Assembly (NCBI RefSeq): GCF_963082655.1
Contig: NC_081553.1
Span: forward strand, 157,457,441 to 157,521,440
Reading direction: 5' to 3'
DNA length: 64,000 nucleotides
Source of the DNA: Stomoxys calcitrans
Taxonomy: Eukaryota; Arthropoda; Insecta; Diptera; Muscidae
Below the pieces are notes generated by a model that saw nothing but the letters and a program-made list of their open reading frames with translations, was not told where the DNA came from and made no database searches. Shown here piece by piece: positions 34,986-44,944 of the stretch. How positions within the stretch are numbered: the first letter of the stretch is position 1; each line of letters starts with the position of its first letter. A program made the position numbers and the translations under genes.

Positions 34986-35396
34986 GAAACCAACCTACCA
35001 CACCAAAACGGCAACAATTTTCCTGAAAAAGTGGAAATTTCTTTTCTATAGAACTCATAAAAACAGACTCTCCATGCTAATATTATTTTCGTGGTTAATG
35101 AACCCGATCAACCATTGGAGATAATTAAATAAAAGAATGGAATAAACTCCATTAGAAGAAATTTATAATTTTGAATTGAAGTTGTCATATACTATCCTTA
35201 CTTGGAGTAGATATTTATGTTTTATTAAAATTGTATCTTGTTTTTCCTTAACACTCTTTTGTGTTATTATGAGTGAGCCGTTGTTCTGTCTTACACAATT
35301 TAATGTAATTACTTTTATAATTGTTATATATTTAAGAATATACAAATAAATATGCACAAATATATTATTGTATATAATACGAGTGAACTTCCTTAC
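34986..35396. other. Intron sequence downstream of the Snap25 exon
   Basis: About 410 bp of AT-rich sequence, with no repeat recognised, next to the donor site at 35391-35396. It is one of the few stretches here free of recognisable transposons. Confidence 0.4.
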
Positions 35397-35445
35397 CTCC
35401 TTGTTCGTCCAGCATAACAATACTTCTCATCCCAACCTCAGCACT
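35397..35445 (-). CDS. Snap25: Snap25 exon encoding the zero-layer region of SNARE helix 1
   Basis: A 49-bp internal exon just upstream, in transcript order, of the exon at 13439-13556. It encodes SAEVGMRSIVMLDEQG plus the first base of the next Glu codon. The Gln in 'LDEQG' corresponds to the zero-layer Gln (Q53 in mammalian SNAP-25) of the first SNARE motif. Splice sites are good: acceptor ATTTTTATTTAG (bases 35446-35457) and donor GTAAGG. The ending phase matches the next exon exactly (G|AA). It differs from the Drosophila sequence I recall, SKEAGIRTLVALDDQG, at about 6 of 16 positions, while the neighbouring exon does not differ. It could be an alternative version of the exon. An acceptor 2 bp further in (after GAG) is possible but fits the frame less simply. 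Confidence 0.88.
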
Positions 35446-36031
35446 CTAAATAAAAATTTTTAATCGAAATTAACAAGTTAAATTAATATATTATAGAGCA
35501 ATATTTTTCCGTTTTGATGTTTTGTAAAGTTGTAATGTATTGTCATGTTAAGTGTATAGAGCGTCTCGGATACTTGTCACATATGTAGTGTATAAAACCA
35601 CAGTTAACTAAACAGCATCGATTGACATCTTAAACCTTGACATACACGAAAATGTAAATTTTCACTAATTTCAAACACATTGCCTGTTAAAGGTAACAAC
35701 ATTTGAGTGTTTACAAGAAACAAGAAACTATATTGCTCTTTAAAAAGTGTTATCAAAACGGCGATCGGAAATAAAATTGAAAAAAAACTTAATCACAATA
35801 ATTGTTCACATCTAGATCGGCATGGAATGAATGAACCTTTTTTTCTACTAACGACTAAAACAACGTTTATTCCATTTAAATATTAAAAAAAAGTGAAAAT
35901 TTTTTTATTTATTTTTGTTTAAATCTTACAAATCCAAATCGGAATGTAGCAAGTCTTATCATTTTCACGAAAGCCTCATATCCTATGAACAAAATGAGAT
36001 ATTGATCGTAAAAATCGGTTAACATACTTTG
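35446..36031. other. Intron sequence, no feature recognised
   Basis: AT-rich with no recognisable repeat or exon. It precedes the Snap25 exon acceptor. No second copy of the exon was found here. Confidence 0.4.
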
Positions 36032-37046
36032 TTATACCCTACACCACCACTGTGGTACAGGGTATTATAGATTTGTGCATTTGTTTGCAACACTAATAAG
36101 GAAAAGAGCTGGACCCATTGATAAGTATACCGATGGACTCAGAATCACTTTCTGATTCGATTTAGCCATGTCCGTCTGTCCGTCGGTGAGTCCAATGTAT
36201 TCTTGTAATCAAAGTGCAGGTCGTATTTGTTGTCTGATCACGAAATTTTGCACTTTTTTGGCCCAAGGACAAACGCTATTGATTTTGAAAAAAAACGGTT
36301 CAGATGGTCGTTTAAGGCTGTAGAAGCCACAATTTTCGTCCGCTCTTTACAAAATTTGGCATTGGGCATTTTATTTGAGGTCTACATATGTGTTCAAAAC
36401 TTCATAAAAATCTGTCCAGATTTAGATATAGCTGCCATATATATCTTTCATCCGATATGGCCGTTTAAGGCTGTAGAAGCCACAGTTTTAGTCTGATCTT
36501 TATAAAATTTTGCATGAGGTGCTTTATTTGACGTCTTCATATGTGTGCAAAATTTCATAAAAAAGCGGTTTAGATTTAGATATAGCTCCCATATATCGTT
36601 CATCCGTTATGGCGTTTTAAGGCTGTAGAATCCACAATTTTCGTCCGATTTTGCATGAGACGTTTAAATTGACGTTCCAATACGTGCGCAAAATTCTTTA
36701 AAATCGGTCCTAATTTAGATATAGCTCCAACGTGTATATTTTATCCGATATGGACTTTTAAGGCAGTAAACATCTCTACAATATAGGGCATGAGATGTTC
36801 TATTTCATGTCCCAGTATATGTCAATAAAATTGGCACAGGTTTCGATATAACTCCCATATAATCTTTTATCCGATATGGCCTTTTAAAGATGTGGAAATC
36901 CAAATCTTTTGTCCTATGAAAGGAAAATCTTACAAGGTTCTAAACTGCTATTTCAATTGGTATCCAAATTAAAGTCTGACTTGATTTCGAGATAAGTTCT
37001 ACCTATAAAAAGTACTACATACACTAGGTGGTGTAGGGTATTATAT
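36032..37046 (+). repeat. Family B intronic repeat, complete copy
   Basis: It begins TTATACCCTACACCACCACT and ends 'AGGTGGTGTAGGGTATTATA', so the ends form a short inverted repeat around TACCCTACACCACC. The interior has units with GATATAGCT landmarks at 36425, 36579, 36718 and 36845 (127-154 bp apart) and 'CATCCGATATGGC'. A CCATGTCCGTCTGTCCGTC motif near the left parallels the (GGAC)n of family A. Same architecture as family A, different sequence. Non-coding. Confidence 0.72.
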
Positions 37047-37190
37047 TTTTTTAGTAAGAATTAAGTGGGGGTACCTGATTTGGAACCATCCTTGGAAAAA
37101 CCGTTGACAACTTTTTTATGATTCTCAGATTTTTAGCAAACCAGTAAGGAAAGGTAAAAGTCGGGCTATGCCGATATTATTAAAACCACA

Positions 37191-37495
37191 AGGGGGCCAC
37201 CGTAGCGCAGAGGTTATCATGCCCGCCTATGACGTTGAACTCCTGGTTTCGAATTCTGGCGAGACCATCAAAAAAATTTTCAGCGGTGGTTTTCTGGCAG
37301 CATTTGTGAGGTACTATGCCATGTAAAACTTCTCTCCAAAGAGGTGTCGCACTGCGGCACGCCATTCGGACTCGGCCATAAAAAGGAGGCCCCTTGTCTT
37401 GTCTAGCTTAAACTTGAATCGGCCTGCACTCATTGATACGTGAAAAGTTTGGCCACGTTCCTTAGTGGAATGTTCATGGCCAAAAATTGCATTTG
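37191..37495 (+). mobile_element. tRNA-derived SINE, copy S4 (full length)
   Basis: The head GGCCACCGTAGCGCAGAGGT (box A) and box B 'GGTTTCGAATTCTGG' are followed by the body 'GAGGTACTATGCCATGTAAA', 'GCGGCACGCCATTCGG' and the tail 'TTAGTGGAATGTTCATGGCC'. It is the most complete head in the window and useful as a family reference. No clear target duplication was found. Confidence 0.82.
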
Positions 37496-37559
37496 ATACC
37501 CTATAAGAACAAAGTGGGAGCAATATCTAATTCTAAGCCAATTTTGATGGACCTCGGCG

Positions 37560-38200
37560 CATGTTTTCAGATGAGTTATTAAACAATCCGTATCAAAATT
37601 CCAGCATATATGTTCAAACAGTTAGAACTACGGTGGACAAATGTCAACATTATTGAAAATTACCCAAAATTTGACGAACATATATAAAGGAGCTACATCC
37701 AAATCGGAACCCATTTCGACCAAACTTTTTAGTCATTGTGTTAATAGTCGAGGAAAGCGTTGTGCAACATTTCGCCGAGATTGGTCATTAAATGCGCTTG
37801 CAGTGGCTCTAAAAGTGAAAATCGGGCGAAATACATATATGGCAGCTATATCTAAATCGGAACCGATTTCTATTAAATTCACCAGTAATACTAAGAGCTA
37901 TAAGAAAATACTTTCTGCTAAATTTCGAGAGAATCGGTAGATAAATGAGCACATTATTGCAATATTTCTCAAAATCAGACGAACATATATATGGGAGCTT
38001 TATCTACATCTAAACCGATTTTGACCAAACTTGTTTAATATTGTGGTAGTCGTCGAGGAAAGCTATGTACAAAATTTTGGCAAAAGTGGTCAATAAATGC
38101 ACTTGCAGTGGCGATATACATACATGGCCGCTACATCTAAATCTGAACCGATTTCTATGAAATTCACCAGTAATACTAAGAGCAAAGAAGCAGATTGGGT
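37560..38200 (+). repeat. Family C tandem dimer
   Basis: Two units of about 315 bp (about 37640-37940 and 37955-38190) share 'GACGAACATATATA', 'GCAGTGGC', 'TCGAGGAAAGC', 'AACCGATTTCTAT' and 'AAATTCACCAGTAATACTAA'. The core resembles family A and B units. Non-coding. Confidence 0.65.
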
Positions 38201-38279
38201 GTGGTCCTCGGCACGGATTTTGTCTAAAGAAAATTTTTAAATTGAATTTGTCCCAAACCAAACATTTCAGTAACATTTT

Positions 38280-39410
38280 TTATAATGACAATATTTAATA
38301 TTTATAATATTCAACAAAGACAAAATTTTGCTGAGGCCAGGGCCGTCTTAAAAATTGAAATGAAAGTCATAGTAAAACCAAAATTTTTTTAAAAATTTTC
38401 TAAGGACAAAATTTCATTTAAACCTTCTTTAATGACAAAACTTCAACACGAATCGGACCCCTCTCGAAATTAATTTTTAAAGACAAAATTTTAATTAAAA
38501 TTTTTTCTAAAAATAAAATTTTTATAAAATGATTTCAATAAAATTTTCTCGAAAATTAAATTTTAACCAATTTTTTGGAACTAAATTTCAGCGAAAACTC
38601 TTCAAAGACAACCTAACCTCTGTCCCAAACAACATTTCTTAAAAATTTTTTCTAGAGAAAAATGTCAATAAATCGTTTAAAAACAAAATTTTAACCCAAA
38701 GCGCCGTTGTCCGTTTTTGAGTTTTATATATTCGTAATTTAGAGAATTTTGACGTAGCATTTTTTTTTATTTTTAAAATAATTTTAAAAATTTTTGAACA
38801 AAAAAAACTTTTATTTTCCGAGCCACTGCAATAAAAAAAAAATCATTTTCTTAATATTTTATGACCATTTAGCGAAAAAGGCTGTATTTAATGATTTTGG
38901 CATAAAATTGCACCTGCTGTCAAAAGAAATAGTATTATTGCCATTACTTTTATTTTTTTAAGTAATAGAAACCATAAATGCATTAATTAAAAAGGATTCC
39001 AAAAATCTCACTCCTAAAAATTTTGAGAAATTTTTGCATTTGATTTTTGGGATATAAGAAAACACCAAAGACCAAATCGCAATATTAATTTGTCAAAAGA
39101 TAAAATTTTGTGATTGTTTTAAACGAAAAGTTATTAAAAGTTTCTTTAAATTCTTCATAGAATTGTCTTTCAAAAAAAAAAAAATTATAAAAATTATTCC
39201 GAATGACAAACATTTAAGAAAAATTTTCTTTATGCATAATCCTTTAGGAAATTTCCCTTAATTTTCATTTTGTTATTATTTATATTTTATTATTAATTGA
39301 AATGTTATTATTTTATTATTAATGGAAATTTATCTGAAGAAAAAAAATATTTAATAACGTTCTTAAATGAAATATTTTGCTTGTTAGTTTGAAAAACTTT
39401 TTCAAAGAAT
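38280..39410. repeat. AT-rich degenerate repeats
   Basis: Irregular repeats of 'GACAAAATTTT', 'AAAATTTTCTAAAG' and similar words at roughly 40-60 bp spacing, grading into simple A/T tracts. No coding capacity. Confidence 0.55.
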
Positions 39411-39414
39411 AATA

Positions 39415-39697
39415 ACAAATTTTGCCCATGAACATTCCACTAAGGAACAGGGGCAAACTTCTCACATATCAATGAGTGCAGTCCGATTCAAGTTTAAGCT
39501 CAATGATAAGGGGCCTCCTTTATATAGTCGAGACCGAACGGCATGTCTCAGTGCGAAACCTCTTTTTGGAAAGAAGTTTTTACATGACATAGTACCTCAT
39601 TAATGTTGGCAACAGAAAATGTTTTCTAATAATCTCGCCAGGACCCCGTTCAGGGTCATAGGCGAACATGTTTACCACTGCGCTACGATGGCCTCAA
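39415..39697 (-). mobile_element. tRNA-derived SINE, copy S5
   Basis: On the minus strand it runs from GGCCATCGTAGCGCAGTGGT to '...TTAGTGGAATGTTCATGGGC'. Box B is mutated ('CCTGAACGGGGTCCTGG'). The body has 'GTACTATGTCATGTAAA'. It is full length but diverged. Flanks 'TCAAAAGAGTAAT' and 'TCAAAGAATAATA' could be a decayed target duplication. Confidence 0.75.
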
Positions 39698-40329
39698 AAG
39701 AGTAATTAGTAATATTTAATTATAAATTACTGCACCAATGAAATGAAACATTTTAAGAACTCGGAAACACAATTTTAAAACCCCCAAATAATCCCCCATA
39801 TTAAATTACATTTTAAAATAATTATTTGAAACCACTTTGTTTTCTTTTCCTGGAATTCTATTGTACAATAAGCTATACAGTATTTAAGTCAATTAATACG
39901 GAGCTCATAGTGATAGAGGGACGAAAATTCTAGTAGAAATTTGTTACTTCTGTTGGCTTTGGCCGTAGATTTGAGCACAGTGAAATATATTGAGACATTT
40001 TAAAATTTACTTTTTGAATTTTTGGTTTTCTTCCACGAAAATCTTTTTACAATGATAAGATTTTGCGAATAATGATTTCCTTATGTGTTATGTACTAAAA
40101 TCTTTAACGAAATTCGACGAGTCAACATACATGTTTACAATAAGGTGGGTATTTGGTTCGTGTTTGACATTTAAAATCCCATGTTTTGCACGATTAAAAT
40201 TTTATTAAAATTTTGTCATAAACAATGGAAATACCCTTATGAATGAAATCAGAAAGCCTGCTTCCTTTAAAATCTATTATCTACAAAAAGTAATCGTAAA
40301 AAGTAATAATTTTCACTATGAAACACGAA
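39698..40329. other. No feature recognised
   Basis: AT-rich. No coding or repeat structure was recognised. Confidence 0.3.
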
Positions 40330-40331
40330 CT

Positions 40332-40469
40332 TATCTAAATCGAATAAGAAAGTGACTCAGAGTCGATCGGTATACTAATCAAGGGGTCTATCGCTCTTCC
40401 TTCTGGGTATTACAAACAAATGCAATAAGTGATAATACCCTGTGCCACAGTGGTGGTGAAGGGTATAAT
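40332..40469 (-). repeat. Family B repeat, terminal fragment
   Basis: The reverse complement of the first ~135 bp of the 36032 copy: 'TATACCCTTCACCACCACTG', 'CAGGGTATTATCAC', 'AGTATACCGATCGACTC'. It is truncated near 40332. Confidence 0.7.
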
Positions 40470-40979
40470 TAGTGAGAAACAAAAGGTTATGGCATTTTTA
40501 TGATTGTGGTAGGAAACTGTTAAACTCTCATTAAATTATACTGAATTGCTCTTTGCGTTTTTTTATTTAAGGAAAAAGAGGAAAGTGCATTTTTCTATTG
40601 ATGTGTGTTTTCCGATGGAGTCGTTCATCGGCAAGGGCTGCCTCCTCAGTGTACAACACACTGCTACAACAACAACAATGGTTTTTGGTGCAAATACCTA
40701 GTAGTAGCTTATAAAGCCTACCTAACCTTTTGTGAAAACGGCTGTAAGCCCTATGGAGCAAGACATTGAACTTCTCGCAAATATCTGATCAAGCCATTTG
40801 TGCAAAACAAACAAAACTTGTGGAAGACAACAAGCGCTGCAGTAAGAGATTTTGAACTGTCTTAAATATTTGATGCGAACTTCTACAAACTAAATGTTGG
40901 GAGCAAAGGCCGCATTGGCTATCCCTGTGGCAAACCTGCTGGTGCCAATACCATCCGTCCATCCTAGTGAAAGAGGGCA

Positions 40980-41605
40980 ATGGAAGCGACTGTTTCCACA
41001 CTTACCAACTCAGCGATACTTGATTGTTCCGAAAGTAGCACGGCCTCATTTGACAACTGTATAGATAGTCCTTTGGAGAATTACAATGCAACATCAACGA
41101 GAAAAAGGAAGCATAACCCAACAGGCATGAGAAAGCGCCCTGTTATAAGCTTCAAATTGTCGTCCCATGGCTCAGCAAGGGCCTGCCACCAGCTTTTCGC
41201 TGAGATCATTGAAATGGAATCCCCATGCCAATCAGGCATCTACAAGGCTATATTCAAGGAAGCTTCTCTGGTGAAGCACGCTTTTTCTGGAGAAGTGCAG
41301 CATGAAACTTGACAGCAAACACCTTTAAAGCGTTGAATATCAGGCAGTGATCCTCAAGAAGGAATTCAAAGTAATTAAGTTGACACAACTAAAATTTTTA
41401 AATAGGCGGCTGGAAAGACGACATGAAACTACTCTTCCATCTCACTCGCGTCTTTCGTCACTTCAAGGAGTGGATTGAATTCCCTTTTGTAAAGTTTAAC
41501 CAAATCCCAAACATCTGCAATGCACACTGGAACACTCGTGTCATTCTAGCTCATTGTTCATCTTCTTCGAAGAAAATTAAAATAAGTATCTGTAGCTCTG
41601 AATAG
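40980..41605 (+). pseudogene. Unidentified coding remnant
   Basis: I do not recognise the protein. An open frame of 110 codons (40980-41312) has 'STRKRKHNPTGMRKRPVISF', 'ACHQLFAEIIEMES' and 'YKAIFKEASLVKHAF'. A second frame (41423-41605) reads 'EWIEFPFVKFNQIPNICN' and 'AHWNTRVILAHCSS'. The two appear to be parts of one broken gene, and the text continues to about 41690. Codon use looks protein-like and GC content is higher than in the surroundings. A transposon-encoded protein is more likely than a host gene, given the breaks and the neighbouring elements. The start codon at 40980 is nominal. Confidence 0.4.
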
Positions 41606-41689
41606 CTACCCAAATGCTTCAAGACACTAATGCCCGGAGCAAACAGTGCTGTGGGCGTGCGATCAAAGTTTTGCACGATCTTCTGCGCT

Positions 41690-42713
41690 CATTCATACAG
41701 CTTCATACAGCTCGTGGTTCGTACGTCACTTATATTCTCCATTAACGCAAACTGGTCCATATATTTTATGAAGAATCTTTCTCTCAAATACTCCAAGCAC
41801 TGCCTTATCTTCTTTCACAAGTACCCATGCTTCAGAACCATATAACACCACGGGTAGTATCGATGTCTTGTATAGTGTAATCTTCGTCTGTCGAGAGGTG
41901 GCCTTGTTCCTAAACTGCTGACTTAGTCCAAAGTAGCATCTGTTTGCTAGTATTATTCTTCGCTTAATCTCCAAACTGGTGTCATTCGTTTCGGTTACAG
42001 CGGTGCCGAGGTAGATAAAGTTACTGACTGTCTCAAAGATATGGTTCCCAACTTATTCCATTTTCTTCATCTGCTCGCTTGTGCAAAGCTTTTTGGGAGT
42101 TGAAACCATTCATTTCGTCTCCATTTACTGCCAGACCTATTGGGTTGCCCAAAAAGTAATTGCGGATTTTTTAAAAGAAAGTAAATGCATTTTAATAAAA
42201 CTTAGAATGAACTTTAATCAAATATACTTTTTTTACACTTTTTTTCTAAAGCAAGCTAAAAGTAACAGCTGATAACTGACAGAAGAAAGAATGCAATTAC
42301 AGAGTCACAAGCTGTGAAAAAATTTATCAACGCCAACTATATGAAAAATCCGCAATTACTTTTTGGGCAACCCAATATTTTCATTGACTCTCTTTCGATT
42401 CTTTCAAAGGCTGCAGTTACTACCTCCGGTGACCGACATATAATATCGATGTCGTCGGCATAGGCGAGTAGCATGTGTTCTCTTGTGATTAGTGTGCCAT
42501 ATCTATTCAGATCTGCATCTCGTATAATCTTCTCCAGCAGGATATAAACAGATCACACGATAGGCTGTCTCCTTGTCTGAAACCTCTGTTGGTATTAATG
42601 GTTCGGAGAGATTCTTTCCTATTCTTACTGAGGAACGCGTATCAGCAAGTGTCATCCTGCAGAGTCTTATTATATTTTCAGGGATACCAAACCCAGACAT
42701 GGCTTGAAATACC
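41690..42713 (-). mobile_element. RTE-like non-LTR element fragment
   Basis: On the minus strand: 'FQAMSGFGIPENIIRLCRM' and 'RSSVRIGKNLSEP' (RT, 42713-42570), a degraded catalytic region ('AYADDIDII'-like near 42450), and after the MITE a C-terminal part 'QQFRNKATSRQTKITLYKTS', 'VLYGSEAWVLVKEDKA', 'ERKILHKIYGPV' (41974-41726). The family resembles RTE/Proto2-type ORFs found in fly genomes. The 5' side is cut at the BEL LTR. A second copy is at 57800-58740. Confidence 0.72.
42140..42375. mobile_element. Mariner MITE (236 bp)
   Basis: Flanked by TA (42138-42139, 42376-42377). Both ends are about 32-bp inverted repeats starting TTGGGTTGCCCAAAAAGTAA and continuing TTGCGGATTTTT. The interior matches sub-terminal parts of the mariner at 56809-57488 ('GTAAATGCATTTTAATAAAA', 'CAGCTGATAACTGACAGAAG'). 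Transposase is deleted. It is inserted in the RTE-like element, whose sequence resumes on both sides. Confidence 0.9.
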
Positions 42714-43113
42714 TGTTTGTGCCACACAACTTCCAGGTCTGCATTTTTATAATGCCACATACAGAGGGCACTGAGAACACTACACTTTTTAGTTCTAAAT
42801 TTAGTTTTATGGTAAACTAAATGTCATTATTTTGAGAAGTCATGACTATGAAATGAAAGACTCGTTCATTCCGTTTTAACTTCGAGAGCAATAAAGTTCA
42901 GTCTTCGTAAAATTTAAACATATATCGTTTTTTTTTTTTTTTTGTTAAGTCATTGTGACTTGGTATTAAGGTTACTTTTTTACATACATAACCCAAAAAC
43001 ACATTTCGAGTCTTAAGGGTTTTGGACTTTCCAAACTTCCAAAAAGAATTTCTATCTTTCAGGAGGCCATTATCACCCTTTCGTTCACAGTCCACTGAAC
43101 CCCAACGTTTTCA
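42714..43113 (+). repeat. BEL 5' LTR (400 bp)
   Basis: Starts TGTTTGTGCCACACAACTTC and ends AACCCCAACGTTTTCA. The start and end were fixed by the limits of identity with 51292-51691 and by TG/CA. It contains AATAAA at 42890-42895 (candidate polyadenylation signal) and an 18-T run near 42928. No clear TATA box. The primer-binding site just after it (TGATCCTTCAACCCGG) could not be matched to a tRNA by eye. Confidence 0.95.
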
Positions 43114-44944
43114 TGATCCTTCAACCCGGATTTTGGCTAACCTAAAAGACGTGAAATCTGGAAAATCATCCAAATCAATCCCTGCAGTTCACAAGGAAAA
43201 CCAGGTAACCTACATGCCATTGTCGTACAAAATTTCTTCCTACATAAGTTTAGAAAGTACGAGCAACATTCTTTTTTTGTGAAGGTCAATTACACAAAAA
43301 TTCATTTCCGTGAAAGTGATTTCAATTTCATTGTAAGTTCAATTTTTTCCAAGAAATTGATACTAAATTCTTTCGTTTGCTTGCTTATAATATTTTGCTT
43401 AAACTTCTGGCAATTACAACTTCAAAAAAATTCGCTGAATTGGTTCACACATTTCAAACCAATCTCCTTATCAAGTGTGTCAAATTATTTTGCTTATTTC
43501 AATTTCAATCCTCTTAAACACAAAAACTTTGATCTTGATTTATAAGAAGACAAAGCACAGTAATTACACTTAATGGTCTCCAAAGGCTCTACTTGACAGT
43601 TTTTTTGTCGTATATGGTACATTCGTGTTCATCATAGTGGTTATTAAAAAACAAGCAACAACAAAAAAAATACTCTTTACATCATATTTTTTCCTATCCA
43701 TATTCCAATCGATCACCACAGAATCAATCATCCACGTTGATTTTCATTCCTTTTTGATAAAAGTTGTAGGTACCTACAGACTACCCATCCCTTGTTGTTT
43801 CTTTATTCGCTGACTACACGAGAGAACCACAAGCAGTACCAGTACCAGTTTTATAATTTTTTCTCACCATACTACAATCCCTCCGTCAAGAACTAGATTT
43901 TGTAGCTTAACCAAAGCTAAGCTACACGTTGTCTCCCACATCAGGTCGCTCGAATGTTGATGATTTTTTGCCTTTTCGTCTTATTCGTTGAAATTTCCAA
44001 ACTAAGTGTGATAACATATAGTGTAGACGAGCATGTGATAGATTTTATAAAATTTCATTTTGACTTGATGCCATCGAAATAAATAAAGGAATTAAATGAA
44101 TATTTGGATGTTAAATTTATTAAAATTTCATATTATTCGAAGAGAAAAAAGATTGAGCGATCGAAATATAACCGAATTGTCAAATTTGGACAAACATTTA
44201 GTGCATTTGGTATTGCTGTTACTGTTTTAGAAAGTCCACGTGAGTAGTGAGCAGTTTGCTGGTAAAGAAATAGTAGACAATTGAATAATTTTGATAATTG
44301 AGACTATTTAAATAGAATAGTGGAAGAAGAAGAACAGCATTTCGCTAATTGATAAAGCAACTTTAGAAAAATTCGATGAAACCACACAATTGAGAAGAGA
44401 AATCAAAGGGCCAGGTGAAAGAAATAATTGTGTTGGATAAAAGTGTTTATAATTGATATTTTTGATGCTGCAGTCTATTCTAGTGGATACAACCAAACAA
44501 ATTTTTTGATTCCTCTTCGGTGCATTAGTAAGTACGACAATTCCAAAGTCGTATATTAACCAGACTGTCCTTTGTGCATTAAGTTTCCGATATTTCGTTT
44601 TATTTTTTCAAAGTGAAATAACAATTCGAATCAAATTTTTAATTCCTTGTTTCTGATACGAATTACATTGCAGACAATTTTTAGTGGAGTGAATAGTACT
44701 ACATACTGTGTTCTTCATAGTTGGCTATATAGCTATTGTTTGGACGTTTTAGAGTTCTTAGACGTGGAGATTAGCTTTTTTTTGGATCACCTTTGTTCGG
44801 TTTGCCCTCTTGGGATCCACTCACTTCCTTCAGAACATCGATTCTGGTAGAAATTTCCTTTGAAGTAGTGGCCCGTATAATTTGCATCGAATTTTCCTTT
44901 TTTTTTGACATCCGTTGCTAGCGAAAGATTTTTGATAGAACAGA
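43114..44944 (+). promoter_or_regulatory. BEL long 5' leader with candidate splice sites
   Basis: 1831 bp with no long open frame. Candidate 5' splice sites are GTAAGT at 43333-43338 and GTGAGT at 44240-44245, and a candidate 3' site is TTACATTGCAG near 44665-44675. The leader is long for this kind of element. These sites would allow spliced subgenomic RNA, including one for ORF2. This is inference from consensus sequence only. Confidence 0.4.

Larger units (their letters stand above)
13557..35396 (-). other. Snap25: 21.8-kb Snap25 intron between the two exons
   Basis: The intron is phase 1, splitting the Glu codon G|AA. It runs from donor GTAAGG (35391-35396) to acceptor ATTTTAG at 13557. 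Its content is family A copies A3 and A4, at least four SINE copies, LOA-1 and LOA-2 fragments, a fold-back Tc1/mariner element, and an assembly gap that makes the true length uncertain. No nested host gene was seen. Confidence 0.85.

Noticed and set aside
37191..37270. tRNA-like sequence with A and B boxes considered as a functional tRNA gene.
   Set aside because: It is followed by a conserved body shared by six dispersed copies, with head mutations and no good acceptor-stem pairing. It is a SINE head.
42714..42760. Continuation of the RTE-like frame into the LTR (ADLEVVWHKQVFQAM), suggesting the LTR start is part of the RTE element.
   Set aside because: The same bases start the 3' LTR in unrelated flanking sequence, and the repeat begins exactly with TG, so the open frame is fortuitous.
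43114..43140. Primer-binding site for the BEL element just after the 5' LTR.
   Set aside because: TGATCCTTCAACCCGG could not be matched by eye to the 3' end of a particular tRNA, and no TGG start is present at the expected spot.
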